Of a DNA stretch of 64,000 nt, positions 35,601 through 47,920 are shown piece after piece (position 1 is the stretch's first letter; each line of letters begins with the position of its first letter). Position numbers and translations under genes: made by a program. Source of the DNA: Leuctra nigra (Eukaryota > Arthropoda > Insecta > Plecoptera > Leuctridae); assembly GCA_934045905.1 (NCBI GenBank), contig OW203762.1, positions 28,366,345 to 28,430,344 on the forward strand, read 5' to 3'. The notes beneath the pieces are model-generated. The model had not been told where the DNA came from. It did no database searches and saw nothing but the letters and a program-made list of their open reading frames with translations.

Positions 35601-36887
35601 AATATTATAAAGCAAAGCGCAATTTCAATGCAATTTAATCCACCCCTGGTTTTAATTTTTTGTTACGACGACTCTTTTATTCTGCGTCCTTCTCTCAGAA
35701 TTCTTTGCAGATGACTGGAATAGATTGTTGAAAAAGTCGATCTACTCCACACGGTCCGATCCTACCCACGGCAGATCTGTTAAATTTATTTGCAGTTGAT
35801 GCATACGCAAACACTGTCAATGTCCACCACGCGGACCAAACGAATGAGGGCAATCATTGGTATATAATCATTAGGTATGTGAAATTTGACACTTCTGTAA
35901 GGAACAAATAATAGATTTTTTTTCGCGATTATCTCAGAATATACAAAACTGTAGGTAATAGTCACGTTTTGTTCCTATAAGCTCCTCAAATGACCTCCCT
36001 CCACTGTTCGCTACCACTCGGTGCTCGCAATTACACAGGTGGAACACGAGTGCCAGCTGGCTCCATGAACAACACAGGAAACACATGAAACACGCTGCAG
36101 TGGTCAAGACTGCAATATCTGTATCAATTCATTCGGCCACACAACACACTGAGGGTACACGCTGAGGGAACAACAATTAGTCAAGGTAGATAGTCACCCA
36201 CTTAACTCAAGGCTAGACCTGCCTAGAAGAACAGCTACGTCTTTCGGTGGACGATTTTGCAGGTTGCATTACGCAATAAGAAAATAATAAAACCAATAAT
36301 AAAAGCAGGTGCAATTTGTTTTGGTTATAGAATGACATGGCCAATGAATCGCGACGTGCAACCTTTGTTTCATTCTATTTCTTGATGTAATATTAGAGGA
36401 CCCACCCAAGTAGCCTAATTCGGCTGGAGTGAATACCTGACAGTCGACTCTCAATTGTTGCTATTGACAACGATTAGGCAATATTAGTGCTGGTAAACTG
36501 TAAAACACTGCACAACCTACTTTTCTAACTTATAATTATAACCAAATAAACCATTGTACATGGTCGGTTACATGGCTGTAATGTTTTTCAAACCATTGTT
36601 AATTCTAAGACAAAAAAAACAGTAGTGCCAATTAATCCGTCACTGTTAATAATAATTTCTAAACGCTATGAGAAAGACTTTGGGATGTAACACAAAAGTG
36701 AGATGAAAATAATTAAGTTGGCCAACTGGATTTTCTTAAATGGAGTCGACAAATAAAAAAAGCGTTGCCGTGTGGAGAGAAAACAAAACCTGTTTCGATT
36801 GTATCAGATGGAAGACGAAGAATATTCGGAGGAAATTCATTCTTGACTGGGTTGAGACAAAAGCGTGCGAACTGGGTAGACGCGTTG
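32699..36887. other. Intron or upstream region of the PEAK-family gene
   Basis: Probably the first intron or promoter region. It contains the unassigned ORF at 33161-33475. Otherwise I see no exons or clear repeats; the sequence is mostly AT-rich with no recognisable coding signal. Confidence 0.45.
33161..33475 (+). CDS. Unrecognised small ORF with N-myristoylation-like start
   Basis: 104 codons, ATG in context GGCGGCATGGGG. The product starts MGSQSSS, which fits the N-myristoylation consensus (Gly2, small residue at 6). It is Ser/Arg-rich and acidic early (SRDEDNN), with a proline segment FLGSPPASPRELAGD, and ends KTFYCPRRTNN. The stretch is GC-richer than its surroundings, and AATAAA occurs within 10 nt after the stop (TAATTAATAAAAAT). 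A possible acceptor (TTTTTAG) lies 33 nt before the ATG. I recognise no family and see no domain. It could be a one-exon gene, the last exon of a plus-strand gene, or a CpG-rich regulatory patch with a chance ORF; minus-strand frames are also open over part of it. Confidence 0.38.
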   Translation: MGSQSSSLQISRDEDNNLTDEPSQRGERSASRRDGDGLQSSAIVSEVQFPNQSQGRKICLSMSRFLGSPPASPRELAGDPTRDALGGHIVHTAKTFYCPRRTNN

Positions 36888-38108
36888 GTAGACGTCAAGA
36901 CGCCAGCCCTACTTCCAGCAGCTGTCAAAGTCATGTCAAGTTATCCAGGTAGACGTCAAGACGCCAGCCCTACTTCCAGCAGCTGTCAAAGTCATGTCAA
37001 GTTATCCAGGTAGACGTCAAGACGCCAGCCCTACTTCCAGCAGCTGTCAAAGTCATGCCAAGTTATCCAGGTAGACGTCAAGACGCCAGCCCTACTTCCA
37101 GCAGCTGTCAAAGTCATGGCAAGTTATCCAGGTAGACGCCAGCCCTACTTCCAGCAGCTGTCAAAGTCATGTCAAGTTATCCAGGTAGACGTCAAGACGC
37201 CAACTTCCAGCAGCTGTCAAAGTCATGCCAAGTTATCCAGGTAGACGTCAAGACGCCAGCCCTACTTCCAGCAGCTGTCAAAGTCATGGCAAGTTATCCA
37301 GGTAGACGCCAGCCCTACTTCCAGCAGCTGTCAAAGTCATGTCAAGTTATCCAGGTAGACGTCAAGGCACCAGCCCTACTTCCAGCAGCTGTCAAAGTCA
37401 TGGCAAGTAATCCAGATAGACGTCAAGACGCCAGCCCTACTTCCAGCAGCTGTCAAAGTCATGGCAAGTTATCCAGGTAGACGTCGAGACGCCAGCCCTA
37501 CTTCCAGCAGCTGTCAAAGTCATGGCAAGTTATCCAGGTAGACGCCAGCCCTACTTCCAGCAGCTGTCAAAGTCATGTCAAGTTATCCAGGTAGACGTCA
37601 AGGCACCAGCCCTACTTCCAGCAGCTGTCAAAGTCATGGCAAGTAATCCAGATAGACGTCAAGACGCCAGCCCTACTTCCAGCAGCTGTCAAAGTCATGG
37701 CAAGTTATCCAGGTAGACGCCAGCCCTACTTCCAGCAGCTGTCAAAGTCATGTCAAGTTATCCAGGTAGACGTCAAGGCACCAGCCCTACTTCCAGCAGC
37801 TGTCAAAGTCATGGCAAGTAATCCAGATAGACGTCAAGACGCCAGCCCTACTTCCAGCAGCTGTCAAAGTCATGGCAAGTTATCCAGGTAGACGTCGAGA
37901 CGCCAGCCCTACTTCCAGCAGCTGTCAAAGTCATGCCAAGTTATCCAGGTAGACGTCAAGACGCCAGCCCTACTTCCAGCAGCTGTCAAAGTCATGCCAA
38001 GTTATCCAGTTAGACGTCAAGACGCCAGCCCTACTTCCAGCAGCTGTCAACGTCATGGCAAGTTATCCAGGTAGACGTCAAGGCGCCAGCCTTAATTCCA
38101 GGTGCTTG
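36888..38108 (+). repeat. 61-bp minisatellite with higher-order organisation
   Basis: Twenty full units plus a degenerate last one. The unit begins GTAGACGTCAAGACGCCAGC and ends AAGTTATCCAG, 61 bp. Variants are a 53-bp form lacking the 8-base GTCAAGAC (starting at 37132, 37302, 37538, 37713), a 56-bp form (37185), GGCACC and GTCGAGAC subtypes, and an ATAGAC subtype with TAATCCAG before it. A triplet (53+61+61 = 175 bp) occurs at 37302, 37538 and 37713, so blocks were copied as units. 61 is not divisible by 3, so the long open frames here are artefacts. Confidence 0.95.
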
Positions 38109-38192
38109 ATAAAGTTGAATACCGTCGTGCTATGTCATGTCATCCAACATTGACATGAGTAGGTACAAAATATTTAATTTTTTGATTTAGTG

Positions 38193-38352
38193 GTGTGCAA
38201 TGTCGCACTGTTCTAGGAGGCTATTGTAGGATGATTGTAGGACACCTTCCTAGAATTTGCCTCTCGGCTGAGGGAAATCACGACCGCGGGAATCGAACCC
38301 GGGGCCTACGGAGTGCAAGCACAGAGCGTTACTGCCTGCGCCAACATCCTCC
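38193..38352 (-). mobile_element. tRNA-derived SINE (minus-strand copy)
   Basis: Read on minus: GCAGGCAGTAACGCTCTG (box A region), CCCGGGTTCGATTCCCGC (box B), then CCCTCAGCCGAGAGGCAAAT, AGGAAGGTGTCCTAC and GAACAGTGCGACATTG. These are the same landmarks as the copy at 18140-18425. Confidence 0.75.
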
Positions 38353-41014
38353 AAGCGTAAACACAAACAAGGTGTATGCGGTTATGCTCATTAGAAAGTT
38401 TGACATGTAAGTAAATATAAATCGCGGTTTATCCATGACCTTAGTCAATCAGACAGTTGAAGATCTTCACGATAAGGTCTACTACTTAAGAATAAGTACA
38501 TTTAATCACACAATATCTGACTATAGTTGCTATAGTTAGTCATACAATCTTCCTTATACGCCACATGTGCGAGCTATACGTATGGATCTTAGGTACCTAA
38601 CGTAACGATTCTATCAGATTGCTTAGAAGAAAATGTGCCACTTCCTGATTTTTTTTTTATAATTAGGTAACTTGGTTGGTGCGATCAAATAATGATCTGT
38701 AAAGATTCTGCGGGTACTAAGCCCGGGCTATACTACACACAAAACCTATAAAAGCCAATAAATGACTCTTTGTTATGATGGTTCGATCACAGCATACGGG
38801 TCGGCTAATATGGCCGCCCTCATTAACTGCAGACTTGCCGGTATAACGCAATTAAGGTCAAGTACGGCGAAGAGAACATATCCTAAAAGTGTCTAATTGT
38901 AGCTTCCTGCACCGCCATTCAGTGATTGCGTAGCTTTGTTTTAGCACAAACCTCGTTATCCACTTGCCAGAGATGTATGAACGACAAAGAACTACATTTA
39001 GTAACCCATCCTTTATTCATATATAAACAATTAGAATTTGTAGGTGAAGGTGAATCGAGAATCTGCTGAGATGAGTATGTTCCTCAGTAGGATGCGAACT
39101 CCGCCCCTCAGGTAATTCCTACTTTAATGAATGAAAGACGAGACGCCATGAATCAATGACACAATGGAATCTAATGACAGTAATGATCAATGAATGAATC
39201 ATACGAAGAAGATTGCTAACGATTTACACGAAAGAAAACGCATTAAGTATCATACACTTATGTACGAAACAAGATTGTAATTATGTTCATTTCTGAATGA
39301 GTTTACACAAATAGTCATTCGTGCTCTATGAATAATGAGTATAGTACATTTGGCACAAATACGTTTGCCACAACGGTGAGAATTTCATCTCCATATTAAT
39401 CAATATGCAGTGTGCGGTATTTGAGTAAATAAGCCTTCTATTCAGGACGAAGTATGGTGGAGCACACACGAGCGTCAAACCAGGTTATATTCTTTGTCGT
39501 CGCCATGCACGAGACGAAGAAACTCGACTTGACCCTTATTCTTTTTATTTTTGGAGGGAAAGACTAAATGCCAAGTATGAACACAATCATCGTGATTTTC
39601 TCTTTGCATTTGCATCTCAGTTGGGAATGAATTTGAACATGGATAGTTTGAATTGAACATTTATCTCCCATCTTCCTCAATCCATGTGCCAGTCTCGGTT
39701 GGCATAGATAATCATCTCAGTTTGAATGATGGCTCCTTAGGAGTCATTAGACGTTCACTTATTAGCAAAAAGTTTTACTAGAAGCAGAACAGGCCACGAT
39801 ATCAAGTCAAAGTAATTCAAAGTGGCAGGGTACTATATAGAAAACGTGACACTCGTTCAGGTTTTAACTAATTCTACATCAGAAACTCCACTTCATGACA
39901 CGAATTGTTCTGCGAAAATTCCAATAATTCCAATACTATTTATTGACCTTGAAAACAAGATAAAGGATGGTTTTTGGTCATCTGGTTCTACCATGGTTCT
40001 ACTCTTGACTCAATATGAGTATAAAAGCAAAGTATTCTTGAAATCATCATGGATTGAACTAAAAAATAATCCAGTTTTTTCCTCTTATTCTCGCTGGTAC
40101 TCTGATCACATCTCGTCCTATAACCACTTACTTACTCATCTCTTTTCTACCAAGTAATTATTAAAATTCTTCGTCGGCATCGTTCGCGCTCCTATAGGTA
40201 GAGTTGATGTAGGTTATTGTGACGCGCAAAAAAACAAACAAACAAGTCGTCGTAATATTTTGCGCTGTCTGTCACACACACGACAGCTATGAGGCAAGAA
40301 TCTAGCCAACAACTACCGGTCATGCAAGAGCGCACTTATTGAGAGCAATTCTACAAGGCATCGAGTGCATGCTCAACATTGCATCGGCAGACGATGTGGA
40401 GAACCGAACCGGACGCTGAAGGTAACTTTCAGACGATCTGCCTTCTTTACAGGAGCAAGGATGTCTGTACGTGTCAATTTCTATCCAGTAGCAGTCACTG
40501 GGCGAGGTAGCTCTAAAAGTTTAGATTTATTGAACATCACAAAGATGCTATTTATTTATATGGGTGGCTTGGCGATACTAACGAAAGATATTTTCACATG
40601 AAACTAGAAAATTCGATTTTACATATTTATTGGAAACGGCTATTGTTGATAATCATAAATTTGAAAACATTTACATAAATCGCTTTCGAGAAAGTCTCAA
40701 TTTCTAAGGTGAAACAAATTGCCATGGTGACTGCACTTTGAGCTTCGTTGATTCCGAACTAATGTTGTACCAGACAATATGATGACCGGGCAGCTATCTC
40801 ATGTCAAATACGCCCACCACAAATTCAGTTCAACAATAGGGCGGCACCGAGTTCGACCCCATGTGTTGACGAACCCGCGACGATTTGACCTTCAACTCTC
40901 GCCAAATGCAGCAACCTTCCAACTCCCGACACGGCCTAGAGGTCAACGTAATGTGACCAACGCCAATAGAATCGCCGACGTTGGCTCTCTCCCTATCGAG
41001 TGGCATCTTGCACC

Positions 41015-42336
41015 TGGCTCATTCCATTCTACTTCACCCAAAGTCGTTGCGCCTAGAATTTTGATTTTTTTTATATTTTGCACAGTTGTTCCTACATATA
41101 AGCTGATATCAAATCTCTAGTTTAAGTTCGTTTCAAGTCGGCGTACTCAAATTACGTGTAATTAAAGATGGCGCGGACGGGAAAATCAGTGTTTTTAAGC
41201 TTCCAGGAGAAATGTTGCCATTTCCATACTATTCAAGTTAACAGAACGATCTTTACGGCGTTTTGTTCATAAAAGATCGGTCTATAATTATGTTATTTAC
41301 AATTTTGCTGTATATGGAACCCTTCATAATGTAATTTGCCCTCAAACTTTGACTAAAATTCTTAAATTTTTCCAATATTTGAGGCATGATTATGAATAGA
41401 AGGGAGTGATGGTTCAAACACCCAATTTTATTTTAGTTTCACCTTATATGTAAGAATAGATTTTCACACTTCAATGTTAGTTTTAATTAATTGTTTTTTA
41501 CCAAAAAAAAGTCAAAACCCTAAAAAGTACCATTTTTGGTCGCATTTTCCTCAGGTGGGGGACCAGATAAAAATTTGCGCTCAACGGCAAAATAACCAGC
41601 ATTACTTGATGTATAATTGCTGCTAGTTTGGACTTGTTTTTTTAACGGGTGTGGAAATGAATTTTCGCGTGCATTTCCAGGTGCGAAAATGCATTTCCGC
41701 ACCCGTTAAAAAAACAAGTCCAAACTTGCAGCAATTATACATCAAGTAATGCTGGTTATTTTGCCGTTGAGCGGAAATTTTTATCTGGTCCCCCGCCTGA
41801 GGAAAATGGGACCAAAAATTGTACTTTTTAGGGTTTTGACTTTTTTTTGGTAAAAAACAATTAATAAAAACTAACAATGAAGTGTGAAAATCTATTCTTA
41901 CATATAAGGTGAAACTAAAATAAAATTGGGTATTTGAACCATCACTTCCTTCTATTCATAATCATGCCTCAAATATTGGAAAAATTTAAGAATTTTAGTC
42001 AAAGTTTGAGGGCAAATTACATTATGAAGGGTTCCATATACAGCAAAATTGTAAATAACATAATTATAGACCGATCTTTTATGAACAAAACGCCGCAAAG
42101 ATCGTTCTGTTAACTTGAATAGTATGGAAATGGCAGCATTTCTCCTGGAAGCTTAAAAACACCGATTTTCCCGTCCGCGCCATCTTTAATTACACGTAAT
42201 TTGAGTACTCCGACTTGAAACGAACTGAAACTAGAGATTTGACATCAGCTTATATGTAGGAACAACTGTGCAAAATATAAAAAAAATCAAAATTCTAGGC
42301 GCAACGACTTTGGGTGAAGTAGAATGGAATGAGCCA
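41015..42336. mobile_element. 1.3-kb near-perfect palindrome (foldback element)
   Basis: The left arm starts TGGCTCATTCCATTCTACTT and the right arm ends in its exact complement (AGAATGGAATGAGCCA). The arms match almost base for base over about 640 bp, for example GATGGCGCGGACGGGAAAAT and ATTTTCCCGTCCGCGCCATC, or AAAGATCGGTCTATAATTAT and its inverse. The spacer is only a few tens of bases, near 41670-41685. No ORF of note. Such a structure would form a hairpin transcript. Confidence 0.92.
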
Positions 42337-43671
42337 CCTACATGATTATAATCAACACAACAGGTGGTTGGTTCGACAGTGTTGCAGTGCACTCGATGTG
42401 GCAACACTGCCTGTTAGTTGGCCCACGGTCTTCTACGATCGAGGTCGGCTGGTTCACAGATCTCTGATGAGGCGTGGATGGATGCAATTGCCATTCCACG
42501 CTCCGGTGCGCAGATTATTGCCAGATATTTCTTGTTATCAAGGAGATTTAGGTAGGAAACAACCTTGAGGACAATATACCTGTTTGCTAATTAGTGCCAG
42601 TTTAACAAAGAAAATAATTGTTCCACTACTGTTAGATCTAGCCATAAAAGCTAGACTAGATTTCAATTAAATAATTTGCAGGTTATAGTATTCATGTTTA
42701 TGTAATTACTAATTACGTATCAATAAAAAGTGTTATTCTAAGTGTATTTAGTTCGAGCGTTCAGTATAGCGTAATAGCGTAATGTAATAGTAAAATACTA
42801 TCATGACATAAATTGCGGAGATTGTAACACACCTGTCAGTAATTATCACATCAGCCATGCAGTTCAGACATAATGTTAAAGTAGTACCTAATTAATTCTC
42901 TGGCTCTAATTCTTAACGAATCTTATACCCTACTAGAATGCCTAGAATGTTGTTCCCGTACTCTAACAATCAGATAGAAGACCTAAATTACTTCCATCTG
43001 CAAAATAATAATTCAATTTTATTGGACATGTACCATCTAAAAGGTAGACTAATTATATAAATTTCCATTGCAGGTATTTTAGCATTTTAAGCTCGTTAAA
43101 ACAGAGGAGCAACTCCTCTTCCGCCGCTACATGAAGTGTTCATCAAATCCGACAATACAGTACAAGATACTTCGCTATGGCAGAAGGAAATTGTGAAACA
43201 AGACAACGTGATTTATTTTACAACCGATCATTTCAATAATATTGCTTCTTTCAAGTTTCATCTGCAAATACCTAAGTTCACGTGAACTTCCGCGTTAAAA
43301 TGGAACACCGTTATATAACATTTCATTTAATAGTCATAAAGCGTGCCTGAAATATTTCAACTTTTCTGCTCAATTTGTCAGATGAAGAAGTTACTAAATG
43401 CTGCATGTAATTACCTAAAGAAACCAGGAGGTACCTATACTATGCCTTCGTTGGTTTTTACATGTAGGTCTACACAATTAGAAACTGTTTTATGGGAATC
43501 AATGGATTAGACATCCATGATGATTTAGACATCCGTCAATAAATTACCCACTTACTGAGACACTAGTAATATCGCATTTAGATGAAGAGGATGAAGCATA
43601 GATTTCAGTGAGCACGTGCAACCTGCGACTGTGAAAGAAAAGTTGAGCTCAAGAATTCAAATTGACAAGTA

Positions 43672-43800
43672 GGCGGCATGGCAGGAGGTTGTCTGCTCTC
43701 TGCAAGAACCTTGCCAAATAGAACTGAGCAAGTTCAGTTCACTTCGGAGGCCCGGGTTCGAACCCTCGAGAGGATTACTTTCCTCTCAAACACTTTCCAT
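43672..43800 (+). mobile_element. SINE-like fragment
   Basis: Box B-like GGCCCGGGTTCGAACCCTCG preceded by a GGCGGCATGGCAGGAGG head and CACTTCGGAG. This resembles the CTCCGTAGG / TTCCGGAGG segment before box B in the other SINE copies. The downstream body is diverged or absent. Confidence 0.45.
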
Positions 43801-44808
43801 TCTTCCCCTCCTTTCTTCAACACCTTCTTCCCAAACCCAATCATTGTCATTCAATCACAGGCGAGCCGCGAGAGACATTTCAAAAGTACATTTCAACGTT
43901 TAAAATGTGATTGTTTTACACACATTGCTAAACACTTTCTCAAATAGTAAGCATGTTTGCGTGTTTCTCAAACCATTGTTCTTTAATTTTAAATAAAAAA
44001 AAATCAAATTTGTATACAGGAAACAAGTTCCAGTGGGTTCATTTACAAACAAATTCACACCGACAAAGTTTTTTCTACTTTCATTCTATATTTGAACAAC
44101 AATTCCAGGTTCAGTATCGAACTTTTTCACATAACATGTTATACAGAAAAGTAAAGAGGACATATAATTATAAAAATGAATTGGAAGACGAGGCTGAAAA
44201 CCTATCACGATCATAATAATATGTAAATCGATGGGTCGAACTAACCCAAATTCGTGTTCGTAATAACAGCTTCTTACGCATTATCCAACACAGTTAAACT
44301 TATATAATATAAACAGTACGCACGAACATCGTGAAAGCAATTATCCGCAATTTCAGAAAATAGTGTAACTTTGCATTTCGATTTTGACAGACGAAATTGT
44401 TGGTTAAGAAATAATAATAATATGATTGAAGACAGCAGGAAACGAACAATCAGAGATACCAAAGTATTAAATATACCACGAAACAAAATCAGAACATGTT
44501 GATATTTCTCAGAAAATATGTTGAAGCTTCATGGTCACTCTGCTACAAAATCTTGGCCAAATAGAGAAAGATTTGAGCAAGATCTTGCTATAAGATAAAT
44601 TTCTATGTGCAGTCTCAATTACTGATGTGTCAAATCTTCGTTGACAACCGAATTCTCATCAACGTCTATTGTTCACACGATCAAATTTCTTTGGCCAATG
44701 GTTTGATCAAATGATTTGATAGAAGTTTTTGCCGATGAGTTTTATCTTGGAAAGAAGGGTAGATATTTTAGTACAATGTGGGTATAGGTCAGTGTCACAG
44801 TATAAACA

Positions 44809-45214
44809 ATCCCCATAAAAAACACTTCGTGTAAAAATACCAGCCAAGTCTCTTCAACTAAAAAAAAATATATGAAATCTAAAAATTCTGCACTGAAAAG
44901 TATTGATATCAAAAAATTTGCCAAGTCAAAACTTTATTTGAAAATCAAAAAATACTTGGCGCATCGTGTACATAAATAGCTTGGAAGTATAAGCCAATTA
45001 TAAATTATACATGAAATATACATATACATAGTATACCTATAATGCCCTAAAAAAAACGATGCGCCAAGTATTTTTTGATTTTCAAATAAAGTTTTGACTT
45101 GGCAAATTTTTTGATATCAATACTTTTCAGTGCAGAATTTTTAGATTTCATATATTTTTTTTTAGTTGAAGAGACTTGGCTGGTATTTTTACACAAAGTG
45201 TTTTTTATGGGGAT
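44809..45214. mobile_element. Foldback (copy B), relative of 24791-25900
   Basis: Arms 44809-44967 and 45057-45214 are near-perfect reverse complements around a 90-bp loop. They share CCAGCCAAGTCTCTT, TGATATC, GCCAAGTCAA and ACTTGGCGCATCG with the foldback of copy A, but the middle of each arm differs. GGATATCACTCC follows directly, as in copy A's inverse. Confidence 0.9.
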
Positions 45215-46685
45215 ATCACTCCTTTTTTTAGTTTATTATTTACAACTTGTGACGCATATGAAATAAACAATTACTAAATTCTTTTAAAAAAATCGCCATT
45301 TACGATTTGGTTACTACTAATGAAAATCTGTTGTATATTCATGTATAGTCTTTCGTGAAGAATAGCAAAGGTTTCATTCCAATCGGCCAACCCAGTTCCG
45401 AGATATGGCATATAACACTTCGGTTTTCAAAATGGCTGCTAAACTTACTGCACTACCACATAGAATTTATATCTACAATTAATGTGTATCATTTTAGGCT
45501 TTCTGAATATGTATTCATTGTATAGAATGGGGAATATAATAATTTTTAAATTTGAATGACGTCATTTCCGGGCTCATAAATAAAAACATTCTACTTTGAC
45601 TGTTCCTATTCCATAAAGATGGCATTCCGAATCATTTGGCGCTAGTTTCGTACTGATCGGTATACCAGTTTTCGAGATGCAACGTTACTTCCGGTTTCAA
45701 AATGGCGGCTGAAATCTCTGACCCCTTGAATTTTAATTTACACATGATAACATCTTATTAAGTTATTATAAGCTGTCTCAAATAGTATGTATTGTATCAA
45801 AATGTAAATTTGTGAGATTTTTAAAATGTGTAACGTCATTTCCGGTTTTGCTATAAGAAACTGCAAATATTACTGATGATAAAACATAAAGTTGCCCGTG
45901 GCAATTGTGTGGCGCTGGTTTCGTTCAAATCTATTTAGCCAATATTAAGATATGATGTCACTTCCGGTTTAACAATGGCGGCTTCCGGTTGGTTTTGTAA
46001 CAAGTCAAATGATATATCAGAAGTGCATACGTTACATAAATATCAAAATAATCGGATCAACCTTTGTTGCCGAAATGCCAATCGATATATTTCAAATTTC
46101 ATGACGTCATTTCCGGTTTCGTTAACAAAATGTTTAGTCTTTTGCTACTGATAATGCATATAGTTCACCGTCCGAATCGTTTGGCGCTATTTTCGCTCCA
46201 ATCGGTTTAGCCGTTGTTGAGATATGACGTCACTTCCGGTTTCAAAATGGCGGCACAAAAAATTCATGGGGAGAAGGTTAAATCAGACGCCAAAAGTGCA
46301 CACGTGGTAAAAATGTGAGATCAATCGGTTCAGCCGTTTAGGCTGTGGCCTTGTTACCGGATTTGAATTCCAGGAGACTACTACTGAGATTATTATTATT
46401 ATTATTATGAAAACCGCCCTAAAACACTGTTTTCACGGCCCTCTAGCGCGCAAAGGGCGTAACCTATTGTTCCCAAATTTGGTATATGTTGTAGGGTGGG
46501 CCATAGCTCGAAATTAAGATATTTCGCAACAATGTGATATTTCCCAATTTTAAGATCCAGTAGGCCGAAAATGCCACTTTGATGCTTACAGTAAAAGTGG
46601 GTTGCTCCAGCCTTTTTAAATGAGAGTGTGCGCGCGCCGTACGACTTGGCTGGCGTGGAGCGACCGCTCCACTAGATGTGTTGGT
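45215..46685 (-). mobile_element. Composite element copy B: CRE/ETS/YY1 repeats and palindromic end
   Basis: Reverse-oriented counterpart of 22905-24790. It has degenerate units such as ATGACGTCACTTCCGGTTTC followed by AAAATGGCGGC (near 45690, 45965, 46225). The conserved head follows (CCTATTGTTCCCAAATTTGG, GGTGGGCCATAGCTCGAAAT, GTAGGCCGAAAATGCCA), then the palindrome TGGAGCGACCGCTCCA followed by CTAG. It also carries an (ATT)n run near 46388. Units are older and more diverged than in copy A. Confidence 0.8.
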
Positions 46686-47499
46686 ACATTGGCCCGACAC
46701 TAAAATCGCGTGCAACTCTCAGAAGTGTGTCAATTACTTGATTAGTGTGGGATTTGTGAACCAAATTTATAATTCAGAAATGACAGCAAACTTACATTGA
46801 ATGATTAGTTCATATAAAATCATAATTCAATTACAAAACAGAATAGGTAGGTAATCACGGATGGATTTTAATAAAAAGTCGGGCCTCTACATTAAATGGT
46901 GTGACTAGGACCTAGCCAAATGAAATGAAGTGATAATTACATAATTACAGGTGGGTTCATAGAAAGTAGGTAGTACCCAAAAATATAACTCTTTCTAAAA
47001 CTAACCTATAGAGCAATCAAAGTAGAATGTAAATTTTGTCTGGTTTCATTCGAAGGTTTCACTCATTATTGGCCAGCATTATTATAAATTTACAATGCAC
47101 TGCTTTATAATGTAACCGGACCGTAGTCAAAAGAACGGCCACGAAATTCAAAGCCAAAGTACCTATGTGATAGAAAAGATTTGTGTACTCATAACCGAGT
47201 TCAAATGATCAATGCACCTATAGGGTTGTAAATTATTTGCTACTGACCAAGGTGCGGTGCTTACTTTCTAGATTGTTTAGCTATGACAAATGTATATGTA
47301 AATATATAAGTTTGAAATGTCAGCAACTCAATAGGTAAGTTTTCACCGATTTCCCTGATAATGTGTAAAATATGATAAAATGTGTTCAAGATTGATGACT
47401 TTGCAAAATGTCAACTTGTATGAAAATACAAGATTTAAATATTTTCACTTTTCAACCAATAAGAGGATTAAAAGACAGCAAACAAGACAGGTTGGTCTT

Positions 47500-47920
47500 A
47501 CATGCACATGGGCGTCACAGGGGAGGGGAGGGGCGGGGGGAGGGCGCAAGGGGGTTCTTGCTCCCCCCTGGATGTCAGTGAAACAAAAAAGATTGTGGTG
47601 TTTTACGTAAGTTTCATTTTGAAAACATTAAAACTCAAAATACCTTATCATTTCAAAGTGTTAAAAAAACAAAACTGCCTGGGGAGCAAGGTGGGAACAT
47701 GCCCTCCACCACCTCAAAGTGTGTTATTTTAAAAAATATTGAATATTTCACAAAAATGCACCACATATCGTTTCAAAATTGATTTCAAAGTGTCCAAAAA
47801 GCAAAAAGCGCACGTCCCCCAACCCTGGAAATTGTTTTCCATGCTTTACCGCCACCCCCCATGGCAGAAATCCTGCTGCATGCAAAATTTCAGCTCGATC
47901 AGAGAAACGGCGTGCACCAG
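47500..47920 (+). repeat. G-rich dispersed repeat fragment
   Basis: G/C runs (GGGGAGGGGAGGGGCGGGGG) followed by a unit repeated about three times in diverged form: AAAAC...CTGGGG / CCCTCCACC / TTTCAAAGTGT(T/C)(A/C)AAAAA. It ends TGCATGCAAAATTTCAGCTC. The latter word also occurs at 8930 and, changed, at 57726. Likely a mobile-element remnant; family unknown. Confidence 0.5.

Noticed and set aside
36740..37891. Several overlapping ORFs of 64-103 codons reading SSSCQSHxKLSR-type repeats
   Set aside because: They come from the 61-bp minisatellite. The unit is not a multiple of three and every frame shifts with each unit, so the openness reflects lack of stops in the unit, not coding.
36888..38108. 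CRISPR-like array
   Set aside because: Units are contiguous with no unique spacers, and the window is eukaryotic.
39822..40157. 111-codon plus-strand ORF
   Set aside because: No recognisable motif, AT-driven composition, weak start context and no splice or polyA context, so it is probably chance.
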